From Aeromicrobium duanguangcaii (GTDB taxonomy: Bacteria; Actinomycetota; Actinomycetes; Propionibacteriales; Nocardioidaceae), in assembly GCF_024508295.1 (NCBI RefSeq), contig NZ_CP101990.1, positions 2,852,001-2,916,000 of the forward strand: a DNA stretch of 64,000 nt. Direction: 5' to 3'. The position numbers were made by a program, and so were the translations under genes. This document shows, one piece after another, positions 27,101-34,916 of this stretch; the first letter of the stretch is position 1, and every line of letters begins with the position of its first letter. The notes beneath the pieces were generated by a model. The model saw only the letters and a program-made list of their open reading frames with translations. It made no database searches and was not told the origin of the DNA.

Positions 27101-27322
27101 GTCTACGACGACCCCCGTCCCGAGATCCCGGCCGAGAAGCACGCCGAGCCCACCTCCGAAGAGGAGGAGCTGGCGGCCATCACCCCGGTCGAGGATGCCC
27201 CGGCGCCCGATCCGGTCTCCGAGGATGCCGCGCCGCTGAGCGACGCGAACCCCTCGGGTCAGGACCTGAGCGGATCGGCGACGGACGCGTCGAACGACGA
27301 GGACGACGACACGAAGGCCTGA
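24197..27322 (+). CDS. Membrane-bound (Fe-S) heterodisulfide-reductase-like protein with acidic tail
   Basis: A 1041-residue redox protein. Residues 1-260 have about five or six transmembrane helices of NarI-like type with His residues that could bind haem. Two ferredoxin motifs follow: CTECGRCQSQCP (about 313) and CTNCGACVQQCP (about 389). Two CCG-type domains then carry WVGCAG...CAHC (to about 555) and HDPCFLGRHN...CCGAGGARMW (to about 645). These are as in HdrD/GlpC-like electron-transfer proteins. From about 700 to the end the chain is almost entirely Glu/Asp/Pro/Ala and probably disordered, cytosolic. GAGAGGAAT precedes ATG 24197. It probably passes electrons between a cytosolic donor and menaquinone; the partner is unknown. 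Confidence 0.82.
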   Translation: MEPINIIAGVITVVSTALAVYYLAPGIKRMLGVIRAGTPAYGRTDNPKSRTKNMLIETLGHTRMLQWHWVGILHWAVFFSFLILSTAVATAYLQVWNPHLVLPLIGHFFLFEWVSEAIAWLGLIGIAALIVIRQRNHPRNLGRKSRFFGSRFGQAYFVEAMVALECGAGILIRGAEYQLMKIEGDSHASAFHFPLTGWIGETLWSGMSVTGLEAAISIIAVVKVVSATVWLMVIGKNLTMGVAWHRFLAWFNIYFKREADGSTALGALVPLYVGGKPLDLETMEDMEEEEFEKLGVGKVEDFSWKSILDFSTCTECGRCQSQCPAWNTEKPLSPKLLMMGLREHAYAKVPLLGADPETLTEEQQRELERPLIGSEDLFGVIDPDVLWSCTNCGACVQQCPVDIEHVDHIDNMRRYQVLVESNFPTELNNIFKGLERKGNPWGMNPRDRMKWAEDLDFEVKQVGVDVESLDEVEWLFWVGCAGAFEDRAKKTTQAVAELLDIAGVTFAVLGDGETCSGDSARRAGNEIVFKQLAMENVATFQETKVKKVVSTCAHCFNTLKNEYKELGIELEVVHHTQLLNRLVREKKLKPVAPAAPAAKVTYHDPCFLGRHNQVYSPPRELIGATGADYVEMDRSKETSFCCGAGGARMWMEEKIGSRININRTEEAIGTGADKIAVGCPFCRVMLADGLTAKQADDESLVNVEVLDVAQLLLEAVKRSEEDVVAEAEALIIAAEESHAGDEPEDAEPGPEAKADAGTLTDTEEVGAAADAHESGDADGGDDLDDPDSASREADAEVAAKHNIAVDDKGTAGGIFESGDATPEGAADAEGTKPVSVATEPEDEPAQSDPEPEAVDNAVSQPEFDSTDEQGPAQTEKQEGLGQPDADAVKAEAEPTEEPTPEADAKPAAESTPDPEPKTEAAPATEPEQPSLLDSIEDEPKHHTAIEDEPKPEPHPESGDVTNPDAEGVVYDDPRPEIPAEKHAEPTSEEEELAAITPVEDAPAPDPVSEDAAPLSDANPSGQDLSGSATDASNDEDDDTKA

Positions 27323-27337
27323 CGGTCCTCACCCGGC

Positions 27338-27383
27338 GCCGCGCCGGCACCCCCCGAGGGTGCCGGCGCGGCGTTCTTTCTGT
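27338..27383 (+). terminator. Intrinsic terminator of the Fe-S reductase gene
   Basis: Perfect 15-bp stem GCCGCGCCGGCACCC / GGGTGCCGGCGCGGC with a 5-nt loop, followed by GTTCTTTCTGT. It lies 15 nt after the stop and only 7 nt from the end of the convergent ABC permease gene, so it may serve both directions. Confidence 0.88.
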
Positions 27384-27389
27384 CCCGGG

Positions 27390-28184
27390 TCAGGCGTCGC
27401 GGCGCTTCACCAGGACCCAGGCGATGGCCAGCACCGCGGCGACCTCCGCCAGGAAGACTCCGTAGCCCACCCACGGCTCGAGCAGGTTCGGGTCGAAGGT
27501 CACCGGAGTGGCGATCGAGGCGCCCGCGCTGCCGGGCACGAGCTTCTCGATCCAGTCCCCCACCGTGCCGGGGATCAGCGGCGCCATGCCGGAGACGACG
27601 AACACCAGCGCCAGCATCAGGGAGATCACCCCGGCGGTGTGCCGCAGGATGAAACCCACGCCCAGGGACATGAGCCCCAGCCCGGCCAGGTACAGCCCGG
27701 ATCCGTACATCGAGCGCAGGACATCCCCCTCGAGCGCCAGCCCGATGCCCTCGCGGTCGAGGAACCAGTTCCCGCCGGCGTAGCCGAGCAGCGCCGTGAC
27801 GGTGCCGACCACGAAGAGCACCGCCGTCACGACGAGCGCCTTGGCCGCCAGCACCCGGCCGCGGAACGGCGTCGCCGCGAACGTCGACCGGATCTGGCCC
27901 GATCCGTACTCGGTCGTGATGATCAGAGCGCCCAGCGCCACGGCGCCGACCTGGGCGATCATCATGCCCCAGGTGATGAAGGAGCCGACGGCCTCGTCGG
28001 CGTCACCGCTGGCGAGCCACTCCGCGCTGGCCGCGCAGATGATCGTCGTGAGGCCGGCGCCCAGCACCACGATCGCGGCGAGGGTCCACCACGTGGATCG
28101 GACGCTGAACATCTTCTGTCGTTCCGCCCGAACGGTGTCGAGCCAGGTGGGTCCCGCCGTGGCGGGAGCGGTCCGGGTGGTCAT
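27390..28184 (-). CDS. ABC-2 family permease
   Basis: Membrane protein of 264 residues with about six helices, ABC-2 type. The N-terminal region (RAERQKMFSVRSTWWTLAA) is the usual entry into helix 1, and ITTEYGSGQIRSTFAATP is the cytoplasmic family motif (E-x-x-x-G-x-x-R-x-T). ATG 28184 overlaps the ATPase stop by 4 nt. With the adjacent ATPase it makes a two-gene exporter; substrate unknown. No regulator is adjacent. Confidence 0.85.
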   Translation of the reverse strand: MTTRTAPATAGPTWLDTVRAERQKMFSVRSTWWTLAAIVVLGAGLTTIICAASAEWLASGDADEAVGSFITWGMMIAQVGAVALGALIITTEYGSGQIRSTFAATPFRGRVLAAKALVVTAVLFVVGTVTALLGYAGGNWFLDREGIGLALEGDVLRSMYGSGLYLAGLGLMSLGVGFILRHTAGVISLMLALVFVVSGMAPLIPGTVGDWIEKLVPGSAGASIATPVTFDPNLLEPWVGYGVFLAEVAAVLAIAWVLVKRRDA

Positions 28185-29101
28185 GCGGGCACGTCCTCTG
28201 GGGTCTGGGTGGCGGTCTGGAACTGCACCGAGTCGGCGGTCAGGGTCATGAAGGCGTCCTCGAGCGAGGACCGCTGGGTCGCGAGCTCGTGGACCCGCAC
28301 GCCCGCGTCGAAGAGGGCGTCGCCGATCGCGGCCGCCGCCATCCCGCGCACGACGAGATCGTCGCCCGTGCGCTCGAGCTCGGCCCGCGGCAGCGCGTGC
28401 GCCGCGGCCGCCGGGTCCGGCGTCCTCACCCGGACCGCCGAGGTGGCGTGGTCCTGCATGAACTGCTCCATCGAGCAGTCGGCCAGGATCCGGCCGCGGC
28501 CGACCACCACGAGGTGATCGGCCATCAGTGCCATCTCACTCATGAGGTGACTGGAGATGAAGACCGTTCGGCCCTCGTCTGCCAGCCGGCGGGCCAGGGA
28601 TCGCACCCAGCGGATGCCCTCGGGATCGAGGCCGTTGACCGGCTCGTCCAGGACCACGACGGCCGGGTCACCGATGAGGGCTCCGGCGATCCCGAGTCGC
28701 TGGCCCATGCCGAGGCTGAACGTGCCGGCGCGGCGATGGGCGACATCACTCAGTCCGACCAGGTCCAGGACCTCGTCGACGCGCGACGCCGGGAGCCGGT
28801 TGCTGGTGGCCAGCTGGCGCAGGTGCTGACGGGCCGACCGCCCGGGGTGCAGGGCGTTCGCCTCGAGGAGGGCGCCGACCTCCCTCAGCGGCGCGGCGAG
28901 TTCGGTGTAGGACCGGCCGTTCACCGTGACGGTCCCGGAGGTCGGACGGTCGAGGCCGAGGACCATGCGCATCGTGGTGGACTTCCCGGCGCCATTGGGT
29001 CCGAGGAAGCCGGTGACGTGTCCCGGCCGGACCATGAGGTCGATCCCGTCCACGGCGACGGCGTCGTCGTAGTGCTTCGTCAGGGCGTGTGCTTCGATCA
29101 T
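28181..29101 (-). CDS. ABC-2 exporter ATPase
   Basis: Cytosolic ATPase of 306 residues. Walker A GPNGAGKST (34-42), Q-loop replaced by GALLEANALH, signature FSLGMGQRLGIAGAL, Walker B VVLDEPVNGLD, His in SSHLMSE. The C-terminal 85 residues form the extra domain seen in drug and lipid exporters of this class. The signature is LGMGQ rather than LSGGQ, common in this subfamily. Operon with the permease that follows. Confidence 0.88.
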   Translation of the reverse strand: MIEAHALTKHYDDAVAVDGIDLMVRPGHVTGFLGPNGAGKSTTMRMVLGLDRPTSGTVTVNGRSYTELAAPLREVGALLEANALHPGRSARQHLRQLATSNRLPASRVDEVLDLVGLSDVAHRRAGTFSLGMGQRLGIAGALIGDPAVVVLDEPVNGLDPEGIRWVRSLARRLADEGRTVFISSHLMSEMALMADHLVVVGRGRILADCSMEQFMQDHATSAVRVRTPDPAAAAHALPRAELERTGDDLVVRGMAAAAIGDALFDAGVRVHELATQRSSLEDAFMTLTADSVQFQTATQTPEDVPA

Positions 29102-29193
29102 GCGTTCAGCGTCAGCCCGCGGGCACTCTCAGCACATCGGGCGACTCCCCCGATCGGCCCGGACCCGACCCCGAGGTCGACCCCGGTCGGGAC

Positions 29194-30063
29194 TCAGGGT
29201 CGGGCGCCGCGCTGCTGGACGCAGCGACTGGCGGCGCCGATGCCGCCCTGCAGGGCGGTCCGCGGATCGCGCTGTGACACCCAGAACGCGAGGAAGCCTG
29301 CCGTGAACGCGTCGCCGGCACCGGTCGTGTCGACCACCTGGATGCGCGGCGAGGCGACCTGCTCGCGGACGTCACCGGCGACGTAGGCCGCGCCCATGGA
29401 GCCCAGCGTGACGACCACGTGCGGGTACATCCGGGTGAGGGCGTCGAAGTCCACGAACGGACCGGTCGCGCCGATCAGGAGGCGGGCCTCGTCGAGGTTC
29501 GGCAGCACGAGGTCGGCCCCGCTGGTCCACTCGACGAACGCCTCGGGCGTGACCTCGCGCAGGAACGCCGTCGTGCTGGGATCGACGCTGACGCCGGCTC
29601 CCCGCTGCTTCGCGCGAGCGATCAGCTCGATGGCAGCGTCGCGGGTCTGCGGATCGAAGAACGTGTAGCCGGTGAGGTGCAGCCAGTCGACGTCCGCCAC
29701 GAGGTCGTCGGGGATCTCGTCGACCGTGAGGGTGCCATTGGCAGCGCGGTCGACGTACATCGTGCGGTCGGCCTCGTCGTCGAGGGTCAGCACGATGGTG
29801 GCCGTCGGCAGCAGCGGGTCGGCGACCAGGCGCGGGTCGACCTGGTGCTCTCGCAGCGCTCCCCCATGTCGCTCGATGCCGTCGTTGCCGACCTTGCCGA
29901 AGAAGCGGGTGTCCGTGCCGAGGAAGCCCAGCCACGCGGCGGTGTTCGCCGCCGACCCTCCGGGAGTCATCCGGATCTGGGAGCGGGTGTCGCTGCGCGG
30001 CGCCACGGGTTCGAGGGGCAGGACGCCGATGTCGTCCACGACGTCGCCCACCACGAGGATCAC
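29194..30063 (-). CDS. psuK: PfkB-family kinase, probable pseudouridine kinase
   Basis: Ribokinase-like kinase, 289 residues. PfkB signature 1 is GGSAANTAAWLGFLG (about 36-50) and signature 2 is DTTGAGDAFTAGF (about 250-262) with the catalytic Asp. The GTG start at 30063 overlaps the psuG stop by 4 nt. In PsuK/PsuG systems the kinase makes pseudouridine 5'-phosphate and PsuG splits it to uracil and ribose 5-phosphate. The substrate assignment rests on this pairing; sequence alone would allow another ribose-containing substrate. Confidence 0.78.
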   Translation of the reverse strand: MILVVGDVVDDIGVLPLEPVAPRSDTRSQIRMTPGGSAANTAAWLGFLGTDTRFFGKVGNDGIERHGGALREHQVDPRLVADPLLPTATIVLTLDDEADRTMYVDRAANGTLTVDEIPDDLVADVDWLHLTGYTFFDPQTRDAAIELIARAKQRGAGVSVDPSTTAFLREVTPEAFVEWTSGADLVLPNLDEARLLIGATGPFVDFDALTRMYPHVVVTLGSMGAAYVAGDVREQVASPRIQVVDTTGAGDAFTAGFLAFWVSQRDPRTALQGGIGAASRCVQQRGARP

Positions 30064-30965
30064 GACTGCTCCACCGCCGCCTTTGCGATGCGTGCCGCGA
30101 CCGCGATGTTGTTGCGCGCGATGTCGAGGTTGACCGCGAGGCTGTCGCCGCCGGTCAGCTCGACGATCCGCTTCAGCAGGAAGGGCGTGACCTCCTTGCC
30201 CGACAGCCCCTGCGCGTCGGCCTCGGCCAAGGCCCGCTCGAGGGCCTCGTCGTGGACGACGGGGTCGAGCTGCTTCTCCTCGGGCAGGGGGTTGGCGACG
30301 ACGATGCCCGACGTCAGTCCCATCTTGTCGCGGCTGCGCATGACGGCGGCGACGGCGAACGCGTCCTCTGCCCGCCAGTCGAGCTCGTGGCCCGACGACG
30401 TGAGCCAGAAACTCGGAAAGTCCTTCGTGCCGAACCCGAGCACGATGACGCCCAGGGTCTCGAGGCGTTCGAGCGTGGCGGGGATGTCGAGGATCGACTT
30501 CACGCCCGCCGAGACCACCGTGATCGGCACCTGCCCCAGGACCGTCAGGTCGGCGGACTCGTCGAAGGTCTCCGAGGCGCCGCGGTGCACGCCGCCGAGG
30601 CCGCCGGTGGCGAAGACGCGGATGCCCGCACGGTCGGCGATCCACGAGGTCGCCGCGACGGTCGTGGCGCCGCTGCCCGCCATGGCCAGCACGACGGGCA
30701 GGTCGCGCACCGTGAGCTTGGGGATGTCCTCGTTGGCGATGCGGGCGAGCTCGTCGGCGGTCAGGCCGGCTTTCAGCTCACCGTCGAGCACCGCGATCGT
30801 GGCCGGCGTGACGCCCTGGCTCCGCAGAATCTCCTCGAACTCCTGCGCCGCGGCGATGTTGTCCGGACGCGGCAGACCGTGGCTGATGATCGTGGACTCG
30901 AGGGCGACGACGGCGCGCCCCTCGGACAGCGCGGCGGCGACTTCGGGGGACGGCTGAACCTTCAC
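30060..30965 (-). CDS. psuG: Pseudouridine-5'-phosphate glycosidase
   Basis: Cytosolic Mn-dependent C-C bond lyase of 301 residues, the normal length. Family blocks are plain: ALESTIISHGLPRPDN near the N-terminus, and FATGGLGGVHRGA with the conserved Gly/His/Arg run in the middle. The reversible reaction converts pseudouridine 5'-phosphate to uracil and ribose 5-phosphate. It is followed by the coupled kinase gene, giving a compact pathway for recycling the modified nucleoside from RNA decay. No nucleoside transporter is in the same operon. Confidence 0.92.
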   Translation of the reverse strand: MKVQPSPEVAAALSEGRAVVALESTIISHGLPRPDNIAAAQEFEEILRSQGVTPATIAVLDGELKAGLTADELARIANEDIPKLTVRDLPVVLAMAGSGATTVAATSWIADRAGIRVFATGGLGGVHRGASETFDESADLTVLGQVPITVVSAGVKSILDIPATLERLETLGVIVLGFGTKDFPSFWLTSSGHELDWRAEDAFAVAAVMRSRDKMGLTSGIVVANPLPEEKQLDPVVHDEALERALAEADAQGLSGKEVTPFLLKRIVELTGGDSLAVNLDIARNNIAVAARIAKAAVEQS

Positions 30966-31039
30966 CCCGCGACTCTAGCCGCCGAGAACGTCGAGATCGG
31001 GGAGTCCGCGAGTCGTGTGCTGACCTCAGCGCTCCCCGA

Positions 31040-31969
31040 TCAGGAGCCGACGGGACAGGCGGGTCCACACGGCACCGCGGTCCCCCTCCACCCGGCGGAG
31101 GCGAAGAGCGCCGACAGTACGGCTGCCGTCCGGCAGGGACGGTCGAAGACCTGCCCCCACCCCAGGCGAATCGTCTGGCGGTCGGCCAGCGCAGCGTCGA
31201 GATCGCGGTCCAGGTCCCGGTCGCGACCGCGGGGCGAGTCGTGGTGCAGACGGCCGTCGAGCTCGATCACGACTCGACCCACGACCTCCAGGTCGCGATA
31301 GAGGATCTGGCCACCGGAGGCGTGCCGGGCCTGGCGCTCACCCGTCGGCAGTCCGTGCGGCCGCTCCACGCGGACGAGGTACCCGTGCTCCAGCACCGAG
31401 TGGGTGCCCAGCTCGATGTCCGCGAGCAACCGCTCGATCCGGCGTCGGTCCGCCACCCGCGAGCGAGCGTCGAGACGTCCACGCAACCGGGCGGCCGTCG
31501 TGCGGCGTTCGCCCACCGCTGCGGCCAGGACGGCCACCTGGTCGACCAGACGAGTCGCGCCGCAGGCCACGTCCAGCACGGCCTCGTCGTAGGCCAGTCG
31601 GGGCGGCGAGAGGTGCCAGTGCACTCGCGGCTCGAAGTCCCGCATCCTGATGACGGTGATCCCCGCCGGCGGCGCCGTCAGCCGCCGGGAGTGGTCGACC
31701 GCCACGTGGATCGGGCCGTTCTCGCGCTCCGCGGAACCGTGCGCCGCCTCGAGCGCGGACTCGGCGCACAGGGCCGCCGGCCACGCCCACAGGACGGCGG
31801 CCCACGCGCGTTGCCGCCAGGTCAGCGGGCCGGTGTGATCGACGTAGACGCCGGGTGCGACCGCACGGAGCTCACGGCGCCGCAGGAGTCGGCGGACGTC
31901 GTTCGGCGTCCGCCCGTCGGCCAGCAGTTGCGACCTCGAGATCACGCCGTCCTGGTGTGGTGGGAGCAT
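31040..31969 (-). CDS. AbiEi-like HTH plus DUF559/Vsr-like nuclease-fold protein
   Basis: A 309-residue protein. Residues 1-45 (GVISRSQLLADGRTPNDVRR, then LLRRRELRAVAPGVYV) form a winged helix like that of AbiEi-type antitoxins. The C-terminal third has VIELDGRLHHDSPRG, then RDRDLDRDL and TIRLGWGQVF, the layout of DUF559/Vsr-like endonuclease folds (Asp and His visible). Such proteins are widespread as single genes in actinobacteria. No partner toxin (AbiEii-type nucleotidyltransferase) lies beside it, so a toxin-antitoxin role is not supported here. Function unknown. Confidence 0.65.
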   Translation of the reverse strand: MLPPHQDGVISRSQLLADGRTPNDVRRLLRRRELRAVAPGVYVDHTGPLTWRQRAWAAVLWAWPAALCAESALEAAHGSAERENGPIHVAVDHSRRLTAPPAGITVIRMRDFEPRVHWHLSPPRLAYDEAVLDVACGATRLVDQVAVLAAAVGERRTTAARLRGRLDARSRVADRRRIERLLADIELGTHSVLEHGYLVRVERPHGLPTGERQARHASGGQILYRDLEVVGRVVIELDGRLHHDSPRGRDRDLDRDLDAALADRQTIRLGWGQVFDRPCRTAAVLSALFASAGWRGTAVPCGPACPVGS

Positions 31970-32025
31970 CCGGCCACGATGACGTCAGCCGAGGACGGCC
32001 GGCCGGTTCTCCACACCCGGGATCG

Positions 32026-32835
32026 TCAGATGCCCAGGATCGTCCGGACGGTGGTGATCACGCCGTCCTCGTAGTTCGGCGGGGCGGTGTAGTTGGCCAC
32101 GTCGATGATGTCGGGATGGGCGTTGCCCATGGCGAACGACCAGTCCGCGGCCTGGAGCATCTCGTAGTCGTTGAGGTAGTCGCCGAAGGCCATCGTCTGG
32201 GTGGCGTCGATACTCATCGCCTTCTGCAGCTCACGGACGGCGAGGCCCTTGTCGACGCCCTCGGCCATCACGTCGACCCAGTGGGCGCCCGAGACGGCGA
32301 CGGGGTTGGGCTCGCAGATCTCGCGCAGGAAGGGCGCCGTGACGGCCTCGAGGTCGCCGAAGTCGTGGACCGCGAGCTTGATGATCGTGTCGTCGATCGA
32401 GGTGAGGTCGTCGGTCACCTCGAGGCGCCGGTAGTACGGCTCGACCTGGTCGAGGAAGCGGCGGTCGGTGCGGGTGATCCACGCGGACCGGACGCCACAC
32501 ACGACGATGCCGAGGTCGACGCCGTCGTCGGTCAGCGCCTGGGTGCGCTCGACGATCCCGGAGATCCACGCGCCGTCGAACGGGTGGACGGCGACCTCGC
32601 GGCCGCGGTCGGTGACATAGGCGCCGTTCTCGGCGATGATCACCAGGCCGTCGGAGACCGGCTCGAACATCGAGGCCAGGGTGGCCCACTGGCGACCGCT
32701 CGCGGGGGCGAAGGCCACGCCCGCCGCCTGCAGGTCGCGGATGAGGTCGATCGTCCCGGCCGGCAGCTGCTTGTGCTCATCGAGCAGGGTGCCGTCGAGG
32801 TCGGCCACGACGAGTCGGATGTCGGGCGCGGTCAT
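32026..32835 (-). CDS. HAD-superfamily phosphatase, Cof type
   Basis: A 269-residue cytosolic HAD hydrolase. Motif I is VVADLDGTLLDE with nucleophile Asp and acid/base Asp; the C-terminal motif IV is AFGDYLNDYEML, with the Lys of motif III in VDKGLAV. The large insert between residues about 85 and 185 is the C2 cap of Cof-type sugar phosphatases. It lies 4 nt downstream of dcd on the same strand and is probably co-transcribed with it. The phosphorylated substrate is not predictable. Confidence 0.87.
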   Translation of the reverse strand: MTAPDIRLVVADLDGTLLDEHKQLPAGTIDLIRDLQAAGVAFAPASGRQWATLASMFEPVSDGLVIIAENGAYVTDRGREVAVHPFDGAWISGIVERTQALTDDGVDLGIVVCGVRSAWITRTDRRFLDQVEPYYRRLEVTDDLTSIDDTIIKLAVHDFGDLEAVTAPFLREICEPNPVAVSGAHWVDVMAEGVDKGLAVRELQKAMSIDATQTMAFGDYLNDYEMLQAADWSFAMGNAHPDIIDVANYTAPPNYEDGVITTVRTILGI

Positions 32836-32839
32836 GCCC

Positions 32840-33418
32840 TCAGTCGATCACACTCCGGTGGAAGTTCGCGTGGGACCGTGAGGCCGTCGGTCCGCGCTGG
32901 CCCTGATAACGGGACCCGTACTTGGCCGAGCCGTAGGGGTTCTCGGTCGGCGAGGTCAGCCGGAAGAAGCACAGCTGACCGATCTTCATGCCGGGGTAGA
33001 GCTTGATCGGCAGGGTGGCGACGTTGGCGAGCTCGAGGGTGATGTGGCCCTGGAACCCGGGGTCGATGAAGCCGGCCGTGGAGTGCGTCATGAGGCCGAG
33101 GCGGCCGAGTGAGGACTTGCCCTCGAGCCGCGCGGCGACGTCGTCGGGCAGCGTCACGTACTCGTACGTCGAGCCCAGCACGAACTCACCGGGGTGCAGG
33201 ATGAACGCGTCGTCGCCGTTGACCTCGACCTCGCGCGTCAGGTCGGACTGGTCCTGCGCCGGGTCGATGTGGGGGTACTTGTGGTTGTCGAAGACCCGGA
33301 AGAACTTGTCGAGGCGCACGTCGATGCTCGACGGCTGGATCATCGAGGGCTCGTAGGGGTCGAGCGCGACCCGTCCGGCGTCGATCTCGGCGAGGATGTC
33401 GCGGTCCGAAAGCAGCAC
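32840..33418 (-). CDS. dcd: dCTP deaminase (probably bifunctional, dUMP-forming)
   Basis: Trimeric cytosolic enzyme of 192 residues that makes the dUMP precursor of thymidylate. Conserved blocks: MLLSDRDI at the start, [32 protein letters not shown] then HITLELAN with the catalytic Glu, and [16 protein letters not shown] at the C-terminus. Actinobacterial Dcd of this length (M. tuberculosis type) also hydrolyses the triphosphate; I infer the same here. The start overlaps no other gene, and 123 nt separate it from the divergent usp gene. Confidence 0.93.
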   Translation of the reverse strand: MLLSDRDILAEIDAGRVALDPYEPSMIQPSSIDVRLDKFFRVFDNHKYPHIDPAQDQSDLTREVEVNGDDAFILHPGEFVLGSTYEYVTLPDDVAARLEGKSSLGRLGLMTHSTAGFIDPGFQGHITLELANVATLPIKLYPGMKIGQLCFFRLTSPTENPYGSAKYGSRYQGQRGPTASRSHANFHRSVID

Positions 33419-33541
33419 AAGGAGAACCTAACGCACGCGTGGCGCTCCGATCCCGCGGCCAGAGCCGAAACTGGTCGTCACACCACGCACATGACCCCCA
33501 CGTGTGCCATGGTGCGAGAAAGCAACCGTGAGGAGCAGCAC

Positions 33542-33961
33542 GTGTACAAGAACATCCTGGTCGGCGTGGACGGCAGCGACAGCGCCCAGCGCGCCGCCGA
33601 GGTCGCCGCCGGACTGGCCTCGGCCACCGGCGCCACCCTGCACATCGTGACCGCGGTCGACGAGAAGGCCGGCGCGCCCTCCGACCTCCCCGAGGGCATG
33701 CACCCGCTCAGCCCCGGCGAGCGCGCGGAGGCCATCGCCCGTCAGGTCGCCGAGAGCCTGTCCTACGAGGGAACGGTGCAGGCGAGCCCCGCACCCGGCA
33801 AGCCCGCCGACGCCCTGGTGCAGGTCGCCAAGGAGATCGACGCCGACCTCATCGTCGTGGGCAACCGCCGCGTGCAGGGAATCAGCCGCCTGCTGGGCAG
33901 CGTCGCCACCGACGTCGCCCATCACGCGCCCTGCGACGTCTACATCGTCAAGACGGTCTGA
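33542..33961 (+). CDS. Universal stress protein
   Basis: Single-domain UspA-like protein of 139 residues. It opens VYKNILVGVDGSDSAQRAAE and ends IVVGNRRVQGISRLLGSVA, where the Gly-rich run and the G-S pair form the nucleotide phosphate loop of ATP-binding Usps. GTG 33542 is chosen because AGGAG sits 7 nt upstream; the frame upstream is out of family. It is divergent from dcd. Immediately downstream lies a broken DUF202 gene that may once have shared its transcript. Confidence 0.9.
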   Translation: MYKNILVGVDGSDSAQRAAEVAAGLASATGATLHIVTAVDEKAGAPSDLPEGMHPLSPGERAEAIARQVAESLSYEGTVQASPAPGKPADALVQVAKEIDADLIVVGNRRVQGISRLLGSVATDVAHHAPCDVYIVKTV

Positions 33962-33971
33962 GCGGAGCCTT

Positions 33972-34243
33972 CTGACCGAGCCGTCCCCGCGGACTCGGGC
34001 GAGCGCACCTTCCTGACCTGGGTCCGACGGCGCTCGCGCTGCTGGCGGCGTGAGTCGCGCTCGACGTGGTCGACCTGTCGATCTCCCAGAGGTCGCAGGA
34101 CGCCATCGCGATGACCCTGCTGATTTTGGCCGTCGTCACCGCCGTGGTCGCGCGGATCCGCTGGGGACTGGTCGAGCGTTCGATGCGCCGGCGCGACCCG
34201 ATGCCGCCGATCGGCTTCGGGGCCAGCACGAGCAGCGCCCGGA
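33972..34243 (+). pseudogene. Decayed DUF202-family membrane protein gene
   Basis: Reading across frames recovers a DUF202-like protein: TEPSPR, then GERTFLTWVR, then (shifted frame) TALALLAA, a stop, VALDVVDLSISQRSQDAIA, MTLLILAVVTAVVARIRW and RRRDPMPPIGFGAS. Lesions visible: CTG where ATG is expected (33972), a 1-nt loss near 33992, another near 34024 (in CGACGG), and TGA in place of a Gly codon near 34050. The third membrane helix expected after GFGAS is not recognisable before the stop of the convergent acyltransferase gene. The number of defects makes a sequencing error unlikely. Confidence 0.7.
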
Positions 34244-34780
34244 TCAGGTCCACGACTCCGCGTGACCAACAATCTGCGCAGGGTTCCCCGCCACAATCGC
34301 GCCTGCCGGCACATCCGACGTCACCACGGAGCCCGCACCGACCACGGCTCCATCCCCGATCTTCACGCCCTTCAGGATCATCGACCGCGCACCGATCAGC
34401 ACGTGCTCACCGATCACGATCGGCGCCGACCGGGCACGCGACACCCCATCCCCGTGCGTAATGTCATGGAAGTCCGTGTCGCTGATCTGCACATCCCACG
34501 AGATCCCCGTACCCTCACCAACCGACAGGCCCGACTCCACGTTCACGACGTTACGGATGCCGATCTTCGACGTCGGAGCCAACGACAACACAGCACCCGG
34601 ACCAACCCACACTTGGGCGTCCTGACAGATCGTGGACTCGGGAGCCAGGTCGTATTCGCCGGGGCCCGTCAGTTTGACGCCCCTCTGCACGTACGCGCCC
34701 CGAAGTCCTCGTCGTCGAGCTCGCACCCTGCCCATCAGGCGGCGGACGAGTCGCTTGGGGTGACGTAAACGCTGCAACAT
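34244..34780 (-). CDS. Left-handed beta-helix (hexapeptide) acyltransferase
   Basis: A 178-residue protein of the O-acetyltransferase type (maltose/colanic acid acetyltransferase-like). The C-terminal half has hexapeptide turns: PIVIGEHVLIGARSMILKG, then VKIGDGAVVGAGSVVTSDVP and AGAIVAGNPAQIVG, the standard C-terminal coil. The catalytic His is probably in DFHDITHGDG. The N-terminus (1-30) is Arg-rich. ATG 34780 lacks a ribosome site. The codons are less G/C-rich at third positions than in neighbours and the gene lies beside a tRNA, suggesting it was acquired. It may modify a surface sugar; there are no other polysaccharide genes nearby. Confidence 0.78.
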   Translation of the reverse strand: MLQRLRHPKRLVRRLMGRVRARRRGLRGAYVQRGVKLTGPGEYDLAPESTICQDAQVWVGPGAVLSLAPTSKIGIRNVVNVESGLSVGEGTGISWDVQISDTDFHDITHGDGVSRARSAPIVIGEHVLIGARSMILKGVKIGDGAVVGAGSVVTSDVPAGAIVAGNPAQIVGHAESWT

Positions 34781-34916
34781 GAAATGACTGTAGACATCGA
34801 ATGCTGGCGCCGTCGCCAGAAACAGAACAACGTCCCCCGCCGCCACTGACGACGCGAGCCTTCGCACGTGCCAGTGGTGTACCGAACGCGATTGAAACGC
34901 GTCTCCCTGGAATCCT

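Noticed and set aside
24161..27142. Minus-strand open frame of about 990 codons opposite the Fe-S reductase
   Set aside because: Leu/Gly/Val/Arg-rich translation typical of antisense of an acidic protein; the plus strand has clear Fe-S motifs.
29102..29193. Terminator for psuG-psuK
   Set aside because: CCCGACC/GGTCGGG pairing is possible, but several alternatives exist and there is no T tract, so it is not reported as a feature.
34066..34461. Stand-alone plus-strand gene with a membrane helix
   Set aside because: The helix belongs to the decayed DUF202 gene; the rest overlaps the convergent acyltransferase.
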